From: Reticulitermes speratus
Lineage: Eukaryota; Arthropoda; Insecta; Blattodea; Rhinotermitidae
Direction: 5' to 3'
DNA: 64,000 nt
NCBI GenBank assembly: GCA_021186555.1
Contig: JAJKFL010000330.1
Location: 25,783,444-25,847,443 of the forward strand
Part shown: positions 41,901 through 44,900 of the stretch, piece after piece
How the letters are laid out: every line of letters starts with the position of its first letter
How positions within the stretch are numbered: position 1 is the stretch's first letter
Notes under the pieces: model-generated
Told to the model about the DNA's origin: nothing
Seen by the model: the letters and a program-made list of their open reading frames with translations, nothing else
Databases searched by the model: none
Position numbers and translations under genes: made by a program

Positions 41901-44900
41901 ACTATTTAATTCACTTTATATTTACATGTATATCCTACATAATAGCCTCAAAGTTTGTCAACCGTGCTGTTCAAGATCTGACTTCCTGTGATCACCCATT
42001 TCAACGCCACTGTTTTGACGGCCCGTGATTGGTTCTGACGAACTGGGATAAGACCATCTGGCTATGAAGTCAGCCTCCCCCACCCTGCTGCTATGGTACA
42101 GATCATTCCCAGCACAGTCCAAGTTCTGTCTTTCATTAAGCAAGGTTGATTGCATTCATGCTCTCTAACTCTGGTGTACAAGTACAGTTTTGTATTGTCA
42201 TCATATCATCATCATCATCATCATCATCATCATCTTTCATGCTTTCTTAAGATATTTAATGTTTTTATTACTGGTATTTCATAATTTATTGAAACCAAAT
42301 AGGCATTTCATAATAAAAATTGATTCCCATGTTTTTGGTGGTTTACAAATATCAAGACTCTATTGTATCTTATAATTATCTTTGATACCCTCTTAAGATA
42401 CTAACTACTAAGGACAGCAGGTATATGTACGTACACATCCACAACCTAGCATCCTTTTATTGCTTCTTCAACACATGTCTGGCATGTAATGTGCACATAA
42501 CTTATAACCGAACTTTGCTGGTTACTTTTTATTAATTTGATATACATCAAATTAAGAGACTGTTCTCTTCAAAAAGGTTAACTTTGTTTATTTTATTACA
42601 ATACAACGTTAGCACAAAACCATCCGTCTACTCTTTTCCTTTTACTCCCGCCAACTGCCTCGGGACCACAGGTCCCTTGTCCTTCCAGCTATTTTTAGAC
42701 GAGTGGAAGGGGAGAGCCGAACTGCCCTAACAGTACTGGTATTTGAAAGCTTCTATAATGTTCGGCTACAACTACTCCCCCCCAAGATGCGACTTGAAGA
42801 GTGTTCAGACCAGACTATTCAAGTCTACATCTTGCCACTTTTTCATTTCTAATACAATTCAAAGGTTTACATTCTTGAATGTTGTATAACTCTCTTTTTA
42901 ACCACAACTCTACTGAATTCACAACAATACTATTCCATAAATTTTATAACTAACAGCTGCTTACTCTATTTGTAATCATTTGTTTGAACTATAATTTCTT
43001 ATACAGAATCAAAGTACATTTATTCCTATAACTACATGTATTGTTCATTCACTATGCATTTTCACGTCTGAGTCAAACAAAGTGTTCCTAGTCTTATTTG
43101 TCTCCTCACTAATGGGCGTAATGAAAAGGGAATAGGCCGGGAATGACCAACGACTGGAGCTGAGCTATTTACTTCGAATTTATATTCAAAACTTTTACAG
43201 ATTCCTGGCTTGGTTGTCAAATTATTTAAGTACTTTAACAACAGCTGGACTAGTTGCCGTTTCTCATTAGATGTCAAATTTTCGTTTTCCTCAATCAGCG
43301 AAACTACTCCTTCTGCGGTCATACAACGTGGATCTGGCGACACAGGCTTAAGACTGTCCATCCGGGCTCCATTCATTTGTCTGCTTTGCATTTCATCATA
43401 ATCACTTCCAGTGCCCTTTGCATTTTCATTTAACTTAACGTCATTGTTATCATCCTCATCAACGTTATCATTTTCATCATCACTCAAACTTAGAGCATCC
43501 TCACTCATAAGGTTTTGTTTACCCTTTCCAATCCCTTTCTTCATATTTTTACAATATAAATCAACATGGCTCATGCTTTCCCTATCTTCATAACTTCCAC
43601 TAAGGGCATTTTCATAATTTGAAATTTCTCGCCTAACTTCGCAGACTTCCTGTAGGTATACCGGTATGGAGCAAATCGCTCTAGGCGTATCCTCTAGCGG
43701 CGGTGTCACACTTGTGTGGCCTGTATGCCGGACAACACAATCCTTAGCAAACCCTGTATTAGCGGCCTCGGAATTCGTTTCCTGAAATTTTTCAAAGGGG
43801 CGTATCCTCACCTCTCCCCCCATGTCATAGCACAGGCACTGTCCCTTAAAATCAAGTACAATTCCATATTCGTTAAAGAAATTGGCACCCAAAATTACAG
43901 GCCCAATAAGTTGCGAACAAACCAGGAAATTCTGTTCAAACTTGTCAGTTTCTAATGAAAACTGCAACAACACTTGCTTTTTAATTCTTTTGGAGCGCGT
44001 CCCCAACGCGGTAATCAATATAGCTCCCTCAACTGGCAATTCCAAAGTAGGCAATCCTGCTAATTTTAATTCTTCATATATCCTTTCAGACATTAAGCAA
44101 ACTTCTGCCCCACTGTCAACAACGGCGGTAACTTCCTTATTAGCAAACATCAACTTGACATGCGGACTAGCTGGCAATCTTAAATCATTTAAGTAATATA
44201 TAGCCACTTCATCTGTTCGGGTTATACTTTCTTTTTCTGGCCTTGAATATTCTTAACTTCTGGCCTTTTATCTTGGGGAACCAAATCATCCAATAAAGTT
44301 TGACCTGGGGCACGGGTTTCATATGCGAGCGACGTATCCCCCACCACCTCGCTCATTTCTAGTTTAATGAAGCGCCGTCGCGGCACCTATTACTATTAAC
44401 TTGTCGGTAATGTTCATTACTATCATCCTGCTGAGGATTTCGGCTGAACGCAGGAGCGTTAGGGTCTAAGTCCGGTAGAACTACAGGTCGTGACGACTGT
44501 AAGGGCTGTCCATATCTTTCTGCACGGTTGCCAAAATCCGATCTGTTCCTCACATTTACATTTCGGGAATTAGGCCCGTCCCTTGCGAAATTCGAAGCTC
44601 GTGAATAATAAGCCTGCCGCACAAAGCGACTATTATCCTCTGTTCTTTCGTTCCCCCGAGACTGAAAGGAGCGTGAGGGATTATTTCTGAACGGAGGAAC
44701 CGGGTTTGGTCTCGGAGCAGGGTCATGGTCCTCCATCATTTCCAGTCTTTTTAAGATATCCACTGCATCCTGTACAGTCTGCAATGGCGCAGTTGCCAAA
44801 ATTCTCTGAATAAAGAGAGGAAAGTGGAATTGCAAAGCGCTGATTAATTCACAGTCAGGAATGTTCGGCTCTAGATATGTGGCTAGTACAGCATACTTTA

